Shown: positions 8,333 through 16,845 of the stretch, one piece after another | Layout: the number at the start of each line of letters is the position of its first letter | Position numbering within the stretch: the stretch's first letter is position 1 | NCBI GenBank assembly: GCA_034521955.1 | Contig: JAXHLT010000005.1 | Coordinates: forward strand, 62,001 to 126,000 | DNA from: M55B127 sp034521955 | Lineage (GTDB): Bacteria; Bacillota; Halanaerobiia; Halanaerobiales; M55B127 | Length of the DNA: 64,000 nucleotides | Direction of reading: 5' to 3' | Notes under the pieces: generated by a model | Told to the model about the DNA's origin: nothing | The model's input: the letters and a program-made list of their open reading frames with translations, nothing else | Databases searched by the model: none | Program-made: the position numbers and the translations under genes

Positions 8333-9667
8333 CTATTGATTGAACTTTAAACTTTTTTTAAGTAAAGCCAAGGCTGCCTTAGGATATTTATTACTCATAA
8401 GCCCCATTGAAGCCATGATATAATCATTGTCTATTAATGGTTTTGCAGATTTCGGTGGTAAAAGTAATGTTTTGTTAAAGTCCTTTAAATAACCTAGAAT
8501 ATCTTTACCCTTTTCTAATCTGGTTAACGCACCACCTGTACCTATAATCCAGTTAACTGCTGTTAGATCTTTACCTTCAGCAACAGTCTGTCTACCACTT
8601 GCTCCATATAAGTCCCTATACTTTCCAGCATGTCTTTCAAGTGCTGTAATAGCAGCTTTTTTTGCTAATTCATAAATATATTTTTCTTCTTTTTCATTTC
8701 TAGGAATCGGTGGTAGATCATCAATTTTTTCTAAATCAACTTTTTCACTGAGCATATCATAAACATGTGATGCATTTAGATAAACACCTAAATCTCCTTC
8801 TACAGTTCTTTTGGCCATCGGCTCTGGATTCATTAATATTTCTCTTACATTTAAAGAATCTTCTGTAACAGAATGAACATCAGTTGTAGCTCCTCCAACA
8901 TCAATTGTTACTAAATTACCGATACCTTCTTTTAGAAGTTGAGATGCCTTCATAACTGCTCCCGGAGTTGGCATCATATCAATTGAAAGCATTTCTTTAA
9001 TCTTAGACATACCCGGAGCTCTCACAATATGTTTTGCAAACACATCATGGATTATACTTCTTGTTTCTTCAATATTTAAAGTATCAATTTCAGGATAGAC
9101 GTTTTCGGCAATTATAATATCTTTACCCTTTTTATTAAAAATGCTTTTTACTTCTTCCTGTAGTACTTTATTTCCTGCATAGATAAAAGGTACATCAATA
9201 TCTAACGAACTTAGCTTTTTTGCATTATTAATTATTACATCTTCTTCACCATAGTCTACTCCACCGGCTAATAATACTATATTAGGAGATATATCTATAA
9301 TCTTACCAAGCTGAAATTCCCTTAGGTTACCTGCTGTAACCATCTTGATTACCGCACCAGCTCCTAGGGCTGCTTCTTCAGCTGCCTTTACTGTCATATC
9401 TTTTACAAGGCCGTGAACAGTCATTTTAAGTCCACCTGCGGCAGAACTTGTTGCCATAAACTCTTCCCAATTTAGTTTATCTATACCTAATTTAGTTTCA
9501 AGGTCTGAAATTGCTTGGTTTACACCAATCGTTACATCCCCATCAAGAACTGATGTGGGTGCTAAACCCTGACCAATCAAGTCAGGGTTAGCACTCTCTA
9601 TATTATCAAATGCATTTACTAATGTAGTAGTACTACCTATTTCAGCTATTAACAAATCTACTTTCAT
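8333..9667 (-). CDS. MutL/GlmL-family ATPase, probable reactivase of ornithine aminomutase
   Basis: A 444-residue actin-fold ATPase of the GlmL/MutL family, not DNA-repair MutL. The first phosphate loop is AEIGSTTTLVNAF at residues 9-21. A second (IDVGGATTDVHS) lies near 257, and LLAGGVDYGEED near 152 is also typical. Members next to glutamate mutase, lysine aminomutase or ornithine aminomutase are thought to exchange damaged cobalamin. Its place directly before oraS matches the conserved clostridial ornithine cluster, where it is called or-4. The start ATG is 3 bases after the ortB stop, and its ribosome-binding site (GGAGGTTAAAGT) includes the end of ortB. Confidence 0.88.
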   Translation of the reverse strand: MKVDLLIAEIGSTTTLVNAFDNIESANPDLIGQGLAPTSVLDGDVTIGVNQAISDLETKLGIDKLNWEEFMATSSAAGGLKMTVHGLVKDMTVKAAEEAALGAGAVIKMVTAGNLREFQLGKIIDISPNIVLLAGGVDYGEEDVIINNAKKLSSLDIDVPFIYAGNKVLQEEVKSIFNKKGKDIIIAENVYPEIDTLNIEETRSIIHDVFAKHIVRAPGMSKIKEMLSIDMMPTPGAVMKASQLLKEGIGNLVTIDVGGATTDVHSVTEDSLNVREILMNPEPMAKRTVEGDLGVYLNASHVYDMLSEKVDLEKIDDLPPIPRNEKEEKYIYELAKKAAITALERHAGKYRDLYGASGRQTVAEGKDLTAVNWIIGTGGALTRLEKGKDILGYLKDFNKTLLLPPKSAKPLIDNDYIMASMGLMSNKYPKAALALLKKSLKFNQ

Positions 9668-9670
9668 ACT

Positions 9671-11098
9671 TTAACCTCCAACTACAGCTAGGTTAAACTC
9701 TTCTTTAAGTATTTTTTCTGTAGCTTTTTTTGATTTATTTATTTCATCAGCTAAAAACTTAAGATCAGTTTGGTTAATTTCTTTTACATTAGTGTCTTCA
9801 ACTACTTTTGTTAAATATGAAAGTTTAAGCTGATCTAAATCAACATCTATTGCTTTTATTTGTGAAGGATGTTCAGGGATAATAACTGACTTACCCGCTT
9901 TTTCTTCTTTAGGATCACCGTTTCTGACATCAATACCGTTTTCTTTAGCAAAGTTTAGCTGTGCCATTGGGTGTTTCCCAGCACCGGTATATTCAGTTTC
10001 TTGCACAACTATGATTTGGTCTTCATCCATCTTTTGTGCCAAATCAAAAGCAGCAGCTAAAGAAGTATTTCCGGCAGGTCCGCGTTCCATGCCTTCAATC
10101 TGTGCTAATGCTTCAGTTATATAAAATACCTCTCCCTGTTTTACAGTTACATATTCATCCATATATCTTAAAGCTCTTGCAGCATTTCTAGGTACATCTG
10201 CCCTATCCGGCCAGGTTGCAAAAGGAACTCCAAATCCCGTATGACCTGTTGTAAATGATTTTCTATTGAAATCATGATCACTTGCCATATGAAGACCGCT
10301 TAAGTCTACACTTGCTGCAATTATTTTAGTATCTTTTGCTCCAGCTTTTAAGATACCTCGTGCAGTACCGGTTAAGTTTCCACCACCGGCATGAGTTATA
10401 ATCACTGCATCAGGTTCTTTGTTTTCTCTTTCTTTAAGTTCTTCAACAATTTCATATCCTAATGGTTCTACTCCTGCTATACCAAATGGAGTATATAATG
10501 AGGCATTAAAGAATCCGGTATCTTCTAATACCCTAAGGAAAGTATAGAACAGTTCAGGTCCTACACTTAACTGTAGTACTTCAGCTCCATAGGCTTCACA
10601 TTTTCTTCCCTTTTCTACTATTTCAGGTTGTCCCATACCTCTACTGTCAAAGACTTCCTGAACTATAATTGTTTCTAGATTTCTCATTACAGCCTGTGAT
10701 GCAACAGCTGCTCCATAGTTACCACTTGTTGCTGCCACAACTCCTGGATAACCTTCCTTTTCAGCATGGTAAACTGATACAGAGGCTCTTCTGGCTTTAT
10801 AGCTACCAGATGGATTAGCAGCTTCATCTTTTAAAAAGATCCTTGCTCCTTTACCTTCAGGTGCTAGTTTTCGTGCTAACTTTGTTATGTTTTTTAATTC
10901 AATAAATGGAGTTTTACCAACCGCAGTTTCACTTTGAATTTTTATTATTTCATCTAACTTGTATCCCACTTCCGACATCATTTTCTCATAGTCAAATCCA
11001 ATTTCACCGGTAGCAAACCTCTCATAGTCTATTCCAACAGCCTTTTTCATTATCTCATTTTTTCTTGCCATTACTTCACCATAGTCATTTGCTGCCAA
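9671..11098 (-). CDS. ortB: 2-amino-4-ketopentanoate thiolase, beta (PLP) subunit
   Basis: OrtB with OrtA splits 2-amino-4-ketopentanoate with CoA into acetyl-CoA and alanine (the D-isomer in clostridia). The 475-residue protein has the threonine-synthase-like fold II PLP domain. The PLP lysine is in NPSGSYKARRASVS (about 96-109), the phosphate-binding stretch is THAGGGNLTGTA, and a serine-glycine loop is ATSGNYGAAVAS. It begins with TTG, and the ribosome-binding site GGAGGTG lies in the last codons of ortA. No terminator interrupts the operon on either side. Confidence 0.93.
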   Translation of the reverse strand: MAANDYGEVMARKNEIMKKAVGIDYERFATGEIGFDYEKMMSEVGYKLDEIIKIQSETAVGKTPFIELKNITKLARKLAPEGKGARIFLKDEAANPSGSYKARRASVSVYHAEKEGYPGVVAATSGNYGAAVASQAVMRNLETIIVQEVFDSRGMGQPEIVEKGRKCEAYGAEVLQLSVGPELFYTFLRVLEDTGFFNASLYTPFGIAGVEPLGYEIVEELKERENKEPDAVIITHAGGGNLTGTARGILKAGAKDTKIIAASVDLSGLHMASDHDFNRKSFTTGHTGFGVPFATWPDRADVPRNAARALRYMDEYVTVKQGEVFYITEALAQIEGMERGPAGNTSLAAAFDLAQKMDEDQIIVVQETEYTGAGKHPMAQLNFAKENGIDVRNGDPKEEKAGKSVIIPEHPSQIKAIDVDLDQLKLSYLTKVVEDTNVKEINQTDLKFLADEINKSKKATEKILKEEFNLAVVGG

Positions 11099-11101
11099 TC
11101 C

Positions 11102-11410
11102 TTACACCTCCTTGTCCCTTATTATCTTTCTAATCTGAGGACCAACTTCTAATAATTCTGGAATCATCTTTCCATATTTATGTTCATATGATGGATTAAC
11201 TTCTATTAACTCTCCCTTGAGAATCCTATTAGTAACTGTTTTGATTTCAACAGTATCTCCTAGTTTAGCATCCTCTTGTAAAAAGCCTTTGGCTTTTAAC
11301 TCTAAAGGTACTTTTTTTGTATCTTCAGGCACCTGGGGAGCTCTTTTACCAGCAGGAAGAATTACTTGATAGATCTGTACCCAACTACCGGCTTTAATAA
11401 CATCTCCCAT
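11102..11410 (-). CDS. ortA: 2-amino-4-ketopentanoate thiolase, alpha subunit
   Basis: A 102-residue small beta-rich protein (AGSWVQIYQVILPAGKRAPQ at the N-terminus, ETV-type strands after it) matching the alpha subunit of AKP thiolase in length and position. It is required with OrtB for thiolysis of 2-amino-4-ketopentanoate. It lies between ord (26-base gap) and ortB (3-base gap), as in clostridial ornithine clusters. The family has no well-known catalytic motif that I can point to, so identification rests on overall similarity and context. Confidence 0.9.
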   Translation of the reverse strand: MGDVIKAGSWVQIYQVILPAGKRAPQVPEDTKKVPLELKAKGFLQEDAKLGDTVEIKTVTNRILKGELIEVNPSYEHKYGKMIPELLEVGPQIRKIIRDKEV

Positions 11411-11436
11411 AACAATACCTCCAATTAATAATTATT

Positions 11437-12471
11437 TTAGTCCATTAACTTTCTTAAATCGCCAACCATTGCAGCAGGAACTGGTAGATCTTTCATTGTA
11501 ACTAATCCTGCTTTTGCACCTACAATTACAGGAATCATATTAATTGCAACTGCCATTGTACCGATTCCACCAGGAATTTCAGGTTGAATTGACATATTAA
11601 TATCTGGTATTCCTTTGATCTTAATATAATCACCGGTTTCAGTTCCTTCTTTACCAGGATGAATCTGCTGTGGATGTTCTAATAAGATAACTTCTTTACC
11701 ATCACTATATCCTTTAGCAATATGTCTACATCCTGCTACCATACCTGGTTCTACTTTAACATGTTCGGTCTCTCTATGTGTTTCTGAAACGATTGGTTCT
11801 CTGGTTTGTTCTATTTTATCTAAGTCAATACCTAAACGGTCAGCTATCATATTAATAGATTCTAAGAAACCAATATGACCTACGATAGAACCATCTTTGA
11901 TACCCTTTTCAAACTCTTCAACTGTTGTTCCTACACCTTGAGTTCTCATTACTGTAGGACCAAATGGTGATAAGTCATTAATTCTAGCAGCTTCAATTTT
12001 ATCTACCTTTGCACATGCTCCACTTAATGCAATAATTAATAAGTCTAAGACAAACCCAGGATTAATTCCTGTACCTAAAACAGAAACACCATTTTCTTTT
12101 GCAAGTTTATCTATTTTTTCACTTAACTCTTTACTTCCAACCATAGGATAAGCCATTTCTTCAGCAATTGAAATTACATTTACCTTTCTTTTAACTATTT
12201 CCTCTATTTGTGGGTAAACATCTTCAACAAAAGAAGAAGTTGCCTGTAATACTACATCAACATCTTCTGTAATTACACTCATTGGATCATTGGTAATTTT
12301 AACTCCAACTTCTTTATCTAGACCAAAGAATTCTCCTACATCTTTACCAGCTTTAGATTCACGGTTAGCGATTGCACCTACAATTTCAACACCTTTTTTA
12401 TCTACAAGGTATTTGCCCATTCCACTTCCCATAGAGCCCATACCCCAAAGTACTACTTTTATATTTTCCAT
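11437..12471 (-). CDS. ord: 2,4-diaminopentanoate dehydrogenase
   Basis: An NAD(P)-dependent oxidative deaminase that turns (2R,4S)-2,4-diaminopentanoate into 2-amino-4-ketopentanoate and ammonium. The 344 residues start with a Rossmann motif, VVLWGMGSMGSGMGKYL (G10-x-G12-type loop), followed by a dihydrodipicolinate-reductase-like middle (GTGINPGFVLDLL). This enzyme was first known as or-2 in the clostridial cluster. The start is ATG with GGAGGAG just upstream, 25 bases after ald. It supplies reduced cofactor that the fermenting cell must re-oxidise, for example through hydrogenase. Confidence 0.93.
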   Translation of the reverse strand: MENIKVVLWGMGSMGSGMGKYLVDKKGVEIVGAIANRESKAGKDVGEFFGLDKEVGVKITNDPMSVITEDVDVVLQATSSFVEDVYPQIEEIVKRKVNVISIAEEMAYPMVGSKELSEKIDKLAKENGVSVLGTGINPGFVLDLLIIALSGACAKVDKIEAARINDLSPFGPTVMRTQGVGTTVEEFEKGIKDGSIVGHIGFLESINMIADRLGIDLDKIEQTREPIVSETHRETEHVKVEPGMVAGCRHIAKGYSDGKEVILLEHPQQIHPGKEGTETGDYIKIKGIPDINMSIQPEIPGGIGTMAVAINMIPVIVGAKAGLVTMKDLPVPAAMVGDLRKLMD

Positions 12472-12496
12472 TAATAATCTCCTCCTATTGTGATCT

Positions 12497-13618
12497 TTAG
12501 AAGTTTTTCATAACTTCTTCTAGTGGTGTGTATTCCATGTCAAATGCTTCAGCAACTGCTTTATATACTATCTTACCTTCGTATACATTAAGACCTAATG
12601 CTAATGCTTTATCGTCTAACATAGCCTGCTTATATCCCTTATTTGCCAGTTGAAGTCCATATGGTAATGTACAGTTAGTTAATCCATATGTTGAAGTTCT
12701 TGCCACAGCTCCCGGCATATTTGCAACAGAATAGTGAATTACTCCATGTTTAGTAAATACAGGGTCATCATGAGTAGTTGGATAAGTTGTTTCAATACAA
12801 CCACCTTGATCAATTGCTACATCTACAAGAACTGAACCTTCAGACATTTCTTTTATCATCTCTTCAGTTACTAAATCAGGGGCTTTAGCACCTGGGATTA
12901 ATACAGCTCCAATTACTAAGTCAGCATCTATAATCTCTGATAAAATATTATAGTTATTAGACATAACAGTTTTAACTCTACCATTAAATACATCATCAAT
13001 ATATCTCATTTGTTTAGGATTAATATCTAAAATAGTGACATCTGCTCCAAGTCCTACAGCCATCTTAGCAGCATTCATACCAACTATACCGCCACCGATT
13101 ACTACAACCTTAGCAGGGCTTACTCCAGGAATTCCACCTAATAGAACACCTTTTCCACCCTGTGGTTTTTCTAAAAATCTTGCACCTTCCTGTGTTGCTA
13201 AACGTCCAGCTACCTCACTCATTGGTGTTAAAAGAGGTAAAGACCCATCATCAAGTTGAATAGTTTCATATGCAATTGAAACTACCTTTTTTTCCATTAA
13301 AGCTTTAGTTAGCTTTTCTTCTGCTGCTAAATGAAGGTATGTATAAAGAATCTGACCTTCTTTAAAATAATCATATTCTTCTTCTAATGGTTCTTTAACC
13401 TTCATAATCATATCAGCTTCATCAAATACATCTTTAGGAGTATCTAACATTTTAGCTCCTGCCTTGATATAATCTTCATTACTGATACCACTACCTACAC
13501 CTGCACTTTTTTCAATAACTACCTTGTGCCCATTATTAACAAATGCTTCCACGCCCGCTGCAGTAATTGCAACTCTGTTCTCATTACTTTTAATTTCCTT
13601 AGGTACACCAATAATCAC
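12497..13618 (-). CDS. ald: alanine dehydrogenase
   Basis: L-alanine + NAD+ + H2O -> pyruvate + NH4+ + NADH. The 373-residue protein matches the family length. It begins IIGVPKEIKSNENRVAIT, has catalytic K/H regions (MKVKEPLEEEY, YLHLA at about 93) and the NAD-binding glycine motif VIGGGIVGMNAAKMA at about residue 173. It is the first gene of the ornithine operon, directly behind a sigma-54 promoter. There it would oxidise the alanine produced by OrtAB. In most clostridial ornithine clusters I recall, ald is not part of the operon, so this is an extension. The ATG at 13618 is preceded by AAGGAGTTGATATT. Confidence 0.93.
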   Translation of the reverse strand: MIIGVPKEIKSNENRVAITAAGVEAFVNNGHKVVIEKSAGVGSGISNEDYIKAGAKMLDTPKDVFDEADMIMKVKEPLEEEYDYFKEGQILYTYLHLAAEEKLTKALMEKKVVSIAYETIQLDDGSLPLLTPMSEVAGRLATQEGARFLEKPQGGKGVLLGGIPGVSPAKVVVIGGGIVGMNAAKMAVGLGADVTILDINPKQMRYIDDVFNGRVKTVMSNNYNILSEIIDADLVIGAVLIPGAKAPDLVTEEMIKEMSEGSVLVDVAIDQGGCIETTYPTTHDDPVFTKHGVIHYSVANMPGAVARTSTYGLTNCTLPYGLQLANKGYKQAMLDDKALALGLNVYEGKIVYKAVAEAFDMEYTPLEEVMKNF

Positions 13619-13685
13619 TTAATATCAACTCCTTTTAATTTTTGACTAATTATTATTATACAAATTATTCACATATTAATATATA

Positions 13686-13701
13686 TGCAATAATTATGCC
13701 A
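13686..13701 (-). promoter_or_regulatory. sigma-54 promoter of the ald-ord-ort-ora operon
   Basis: On the minus strand TGGCATAATTATTGCA matches the -24/-12 consensus with correct GG-to-GC spacing (10 bases between). It ends 68 bases before the ald start and lies in the gap after dctM. No clear activator-binding palindrome is visible next to it. Confidence 0.7.
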
Positions 13702-13723
13702 TCACTCTATATTTTACTACATT

Positions 13724-15013
13724 TTAGCCCCAACTTAAACCTAAAATTCTAGGAATCCATAAAGTTAGTTCTGGAAGATACGAAATTAATAACAGGGCTC
13801 CTATTTCAGCAGCAATAAAAGGAGCAACTTCTTTTATGGCTTTTTCATAGGGCACCCGGGCAATTTGAGAGGCCACCATCAATGTCATCCCCATTGGTGG
13901 TGTTGCATTTCCAATGTTTACATTAACCATCATAATCATAGCAAAATGCAAAGGATCAAAACCTAATTGAACCATTACAGGTGTTACAATCGGTGCCAAT
14001 AAAACTACAGCAGGACCTATATCTAAAAACATTCCTACTAATAAAAAGAGTATGTTAACCATTAATAGTTGTATAATATGACTTTCACTGAAGTTTAACA
14101 TAGCATTGCCTAGGGTTTTAGTAAGACCACTATAAGTTACTACCCAGCCTAAAATATTAGCTGATCCAATTAAAAAGAAGACAACTCCTGATAAGATAAC
14201 ACTGTTTTTTAATGAATCATAAATTTCTTTAAATCCAAGATTTTTATAAACAAAAACTCCTACTAAAAAAGCATACAGGGCTGCAAGAGCACCTGCTTCA
14301 GTTATTGTAGTCACACCTGTGAGAATTGCACCTAGAATAATTAATGGTGTTAGTAGTGCCCAAATAGCATCTTTAGTTGCTTCCCATCTTTGTTTCCAGC
14401 TAAAATGTTTTTCTTTCGGATAATTTCTTTTCATTGAAACAATTGTACTGATTGCAAGTAATGATAAACCAATTATTAGTCCCGGAATAATACCAGCTGC
14501 AAACATTGAAATAACAGAAACTTCTTTAAACATACTGGCATAAACAATCATAATTAAACTAGGTGGAATAATTGGACCAATTACTGAAGAAGAAGCAGTA
14601 ACAGCTGCACTATAAGCTGCTCCATATCCTCTTTTTTTCATTGCAGGTATTAAGATATTACCAATTGCTGCTGTATCAGTAACAGCAGTACCAGTTAAGC
14701 CTGCAAATAAGATACTCGCTCCAATGTTAACATGTGAAAGTCCACCTCTAAATCTACCAATAAAACTTAATGCAAAGTTTACTATTTTTTCCGTCATACC
14801 ACTTCTATTTAAAAACTCTGATGTTAATATAAACAGAGGTATTGAGATTAATATAAAATCAGATACAGCAGCAAGAAGTCTGGTTGAAATTATTGTGAAA
14901 AAACTTGTTCCTCCTGCTATAAAAAGTCCAAACATTCCTGCAAGTCCAATTGAATATGCTATTGGAACACCAATAGCTACTATTATAAAAAATACAATAA
15001 AAACAGACAGCAT
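13724..15013 (-). CDS. dctM: TRAP transporter large permease subunit
   Basis: The ion-coupled membrane subunit of a tripartite TRAP transporter (429 aa). It is hydrophobic throughout with roughly a dozen membrane segments. Typical DctM signatures are present: GLAGMFGLFIAGG in the first hairpin, GGLSHVNIGASILFAGLTGTA, IGPIIPPSLIMIVYAS and VNVNIGNATPPMGMTL. It partners with DctQ (17-base gap) and the periplasmic DctP. Its place between rocB and the ornithine pathway suggests import of ornithine, arginine or a derivative, but no TRAP specificity can be read from the sequence. Confidence 0.92.
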   Translation of the reverse strand: MLSVFIVFFIIVAIGVPIAYSIGLAGMFGLFIAGGTSFFTIISTRLLAAVSDFILISIPLFILTSEFLNRSGMTEKIVNFALSFIGRFRGGLSHVNIGASILFAGLTGTAVTDTAAIGNILIPAMKKRGYGAAYSAAVTASSSVIGPIIPPSLIMIVYASMFKEVSVISMFAAGIIPGLIIGLSLLAISTIVSMKRNYPKEKHFSWKQRWEATKDAIWALLTPLIILGAILTGVTTITEAGALAALYAFLVGVFVYKNLGFKEIYDSLKNSVILSGVVFFLIGSANILGWVVTYSGLTKTLGNAMLNFSESHIIQLLMVNILFLLVGMFLDIGPAVVLLAPIVTPVMVQLGFDPLHFAMIMMVNVNIGNATPPMGMTLMVASQIARVPYEKAIKEVAPFIAAEIGALLLISYLPELTLWIPRILGLSWG

Positions 15014-15029
15014 TCTTTACACCCCTCCC

Positions 15030-15557
15030 TTATCTATTTACCTGTTCATCAATTAACTCATCAGCAAGGTCCAGTTTGATTTGTTTTTCAATCATACTTG
15101 GAGCCGTTAATAAATGAATTAGATGTATTAATGCACTTACAGGAATAGCTGCAACTAACCATTTAGAGCTTATCCTTAATTTACCGGTAATCATATAAGT
15201 ATCATTATTAGTTAAAGTTTCTTGTAGACCGTACCAAAATAATGCTCCTATAAATAGAAATACAAATAAAAATATTACATATCTTAACACTCTTTCAAAG
15301 TTCTCTGGAAGTGACTTTATAAGTCCCTCTACTCCCATATGTTGATTTCTTTTAAATGCAGCAGCTATACCTAAAAGAGCACTCCATATCATTAAAATTC
15401 TTTCAACTGGAAGTGGCCAGGGCAGGGGACTGCCTAATACGTAACGAAAAAAAGCACCATATACTGAAATTATCAATATAACTGCCACAAGTACTGATGC
15501 AAATTTTAAAGTTATATTATCTAAAAAATCACTTAATGCTTTAATCTTTTTTAGCAT
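15030..15557 (-). CDS. dctQ: TRAP transporter small permease subunit
   Basis: A 175-residue four-helix membrane protein. The DctQ hallmark PLPWPLPVERILMIWSALLGIAAAFKRNQHMGVE-type region is visible (W-x-E...W...G-x-x-A-A...H-x-x-x-E). It scaffolds DctM for docking of the binding protein. It lies between dctP and dctM in the standard P-Q-M order. The 85-base gap before it contains a hairpin that may lower expression relative to dctP. Confidence 0.92.
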   Translation of the reverse strand: MLKKIKALSDFLDNITLKFASVLVAVILIISVYGAFFRYVLGSPLPWPLPVERILMIWSALLGIAAAFKRNQHMGVEGLIKSLPENFERVLRYVIFLFVFLFIGALFWYGLQETLTNNDTYMITGKLRISSKWLVAAIPVSALIHLIHLLTAPSMIEKQIKLDLADELIDEQVNR

Positions 15558-15584
15558 TCAGTTCCACCCCTTTTACATATATTT

Positions 15585-15617
15585 GCAGGGAATCCCTATA
15601 AAACAGAGATCCCCCGC
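15585..15617 (-). promoter_or_regulatory. dctP-dctQ intercistronic hairpin
   Basis: On the minus strand GCGGGGGATC pairs with GGATTCCCTGC (10 pairs, two of them G-U) around a short loop. No T run follows, so it looks like an mRNA-stabilising or partial-stop element rather than a terminator. Such elements often let the binding protein be made in excess over the permease. Confidence 0.5.
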
Positions 15618-15642
15618 TTTTTATGTTGTCATTTAAAACTAA

Positions 15643-16722
15643 TTATTTTACTCCATAATTTGATATTATTTTGTTATCTACATCATTACTAATTTCTTCT
15701 GCTTTATTCCAAAATTCATCTACTTCATCAGCAGGAATACCAAAATCTTCAGTTATCCATTCATAGAAAGCAGGTCTTAAGACTTCTTTCCATTCTTCCA
15801 TAACTTCAGGTGGAGGATTATATGTGTCTTCAAATTCTTTTTTAGATCTTTCCCAACCCAATAAGGACTGTTGCGAATTAATTCCTCTTGCCATATCAAT
15901 TGATTCTTCAGCAGTAGTTAAAATTATATTTTGCTCTTTTTCTGGTAATGTTTGGAACCATTCATCACTAACAGACCAAACTGCTGTATTAAAGATGAAC
16001 TTAATCCAGGATGAATAATCATTTACTTCCCAGAACTTAGCAAATTCATTTACATAAGGAGCATTAAACTGACCATCTGCTACATTACTGGCTAATGCAG
16101 TAGTAACATCTCCCCAAGGAAGTGGTACTGCTTCTGCACCTAAAGCTTCAATCATTGCAAGTTGTGCTGCATTTCCACCTTCAGTTCTAATTCTTAAACC
16201 TTCCATATCGGCTGGATTTTTAATTAATTTTTTGTTGTTTGTAAAGGCAACAAATCCGCCTCCATCATCATATACACCTAAATGTCTTAGTCCGGTTTCT
16301 TCTCTAGCTTCATTCATAAATTCTGCAAAATAGTCACTATCAAAGAATGACCAGGCTGAACGATAGTTTTCAAATAAGTATGGTGAATACATTAGTTGAT
16401 ATTTTGGGAAAAATGTTGCAAATACACCACCATAAGCAATTGAAGACTGAACAGTATCACCGTTAACAGTCTGTCTTGTAACTTCTTGAACCCCACCTAA
16501 TGAACTATTACCAAATATCTTTACATCAATTGAACCATCTGATCTAGTTTCTACCATATTTTCAAAGTATAATAAGGAAGCTGCTATTCCACTTACAGAA
16601 GTATCTTCTATTGTGTAATGAGAAATCACCATCTCATATTCTTGGGCCTGTGCGATTCCACCAAAAACTAATAAAAGAGATAAAGCTAATGACAAAATAA
16701 CTACTCTTTTACTTCTTAACAT
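15643..16722 (-). CDS. dctP: TRAP transporter substrate-binding protein
   Basis: A periplasmic DctP-family binding protein of 359 residues. The signal peptide is at 1-26 (LALSLLLVFGGIAQAQ, signal peptidase I type, no lipobox cysteine). The mature part contains VKIFGNSSLGGVQE, the arginine-bearing GLRIRTEGGNAAQ stretch (where the family binds a substrate carboxylate) and VADGQFNAPYVNEF. It is first in the dctPQM set. It lies 108 bases after rocB, so it is probably co-transcribed with rocB from the sigma-54 promoter at 18582. The likely ligand (an ornithine or arginine derivative) is only a context-based guess. Confidence 0.92.
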   Translation of the reverse strand: MLRSKRVVILSLALSLLLVFGGIAQAQEYEMVISHYTIEDTSVSGIAASLLYFENMVETRSDGSIDVKIFGNSSLGGVQEVTRQTVNGDTVQSSIAYGGVFATFFPKYQLMYSPYLFENYRSAWSFFDSDYFAEFMNEAREETGLRHLGVYDDGGGFVAFTNNKKLIKNPADMEGLRIRTEGGNAAQLAMIEALGAEAVPLPWGDVTTALASNVADGQFNAPYVNEFAKFWEVNDYSSWIKFIFNTAVWSVSDEWFQTLPEKEQNIILTTAEESIDMARGINSQQSLLGWERSKKEFEDTYNPPPEVMEEWKEVLRPAFYEWITEDFGIPADEVDEFWNKAEEISNDVDNKIISNYGVK

Positions 16723-16811
16723 TATTTATTATTTCCCCCTTTTTTATTTTAACTACTAATCTACTCTCCTACAATATCAAACTTATTTTTGTAACCACCC
16801 CCTATTACCGC

Positions 16812-16845
16812 AAAATTTTTCGGTTGCTCATTAAAAATTTTGCAG
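16812..16845 (-). promoter_or_regulatory. inverted repeat over the rocB stop codon
   Basis: On the minus strand GCAAAATTTTT and AAAAATTTTGC are perfect inverted repeats with a 12-base loop. The repeat overlaps the rocB stop codon. No T run follows, so complete termination before dctP is unlikely. RNA processing or attenuation is possible. Confidence 0.45.

Noticed and set aside
13619..13723. Palindromic activator site near the ald sigma-54 promoter
   Set aside because: No repeat like the 25-bp palindrome at 18626 was found there by eye; RocR may act from a distance or from within dctM.
16812..16845. Complete terminator between rocB and dctP
   Set aside because: The inverted repeat is not followed by a T run and no new promoter is visible before dctP, so I treat rocB-dctPQM as one unit.
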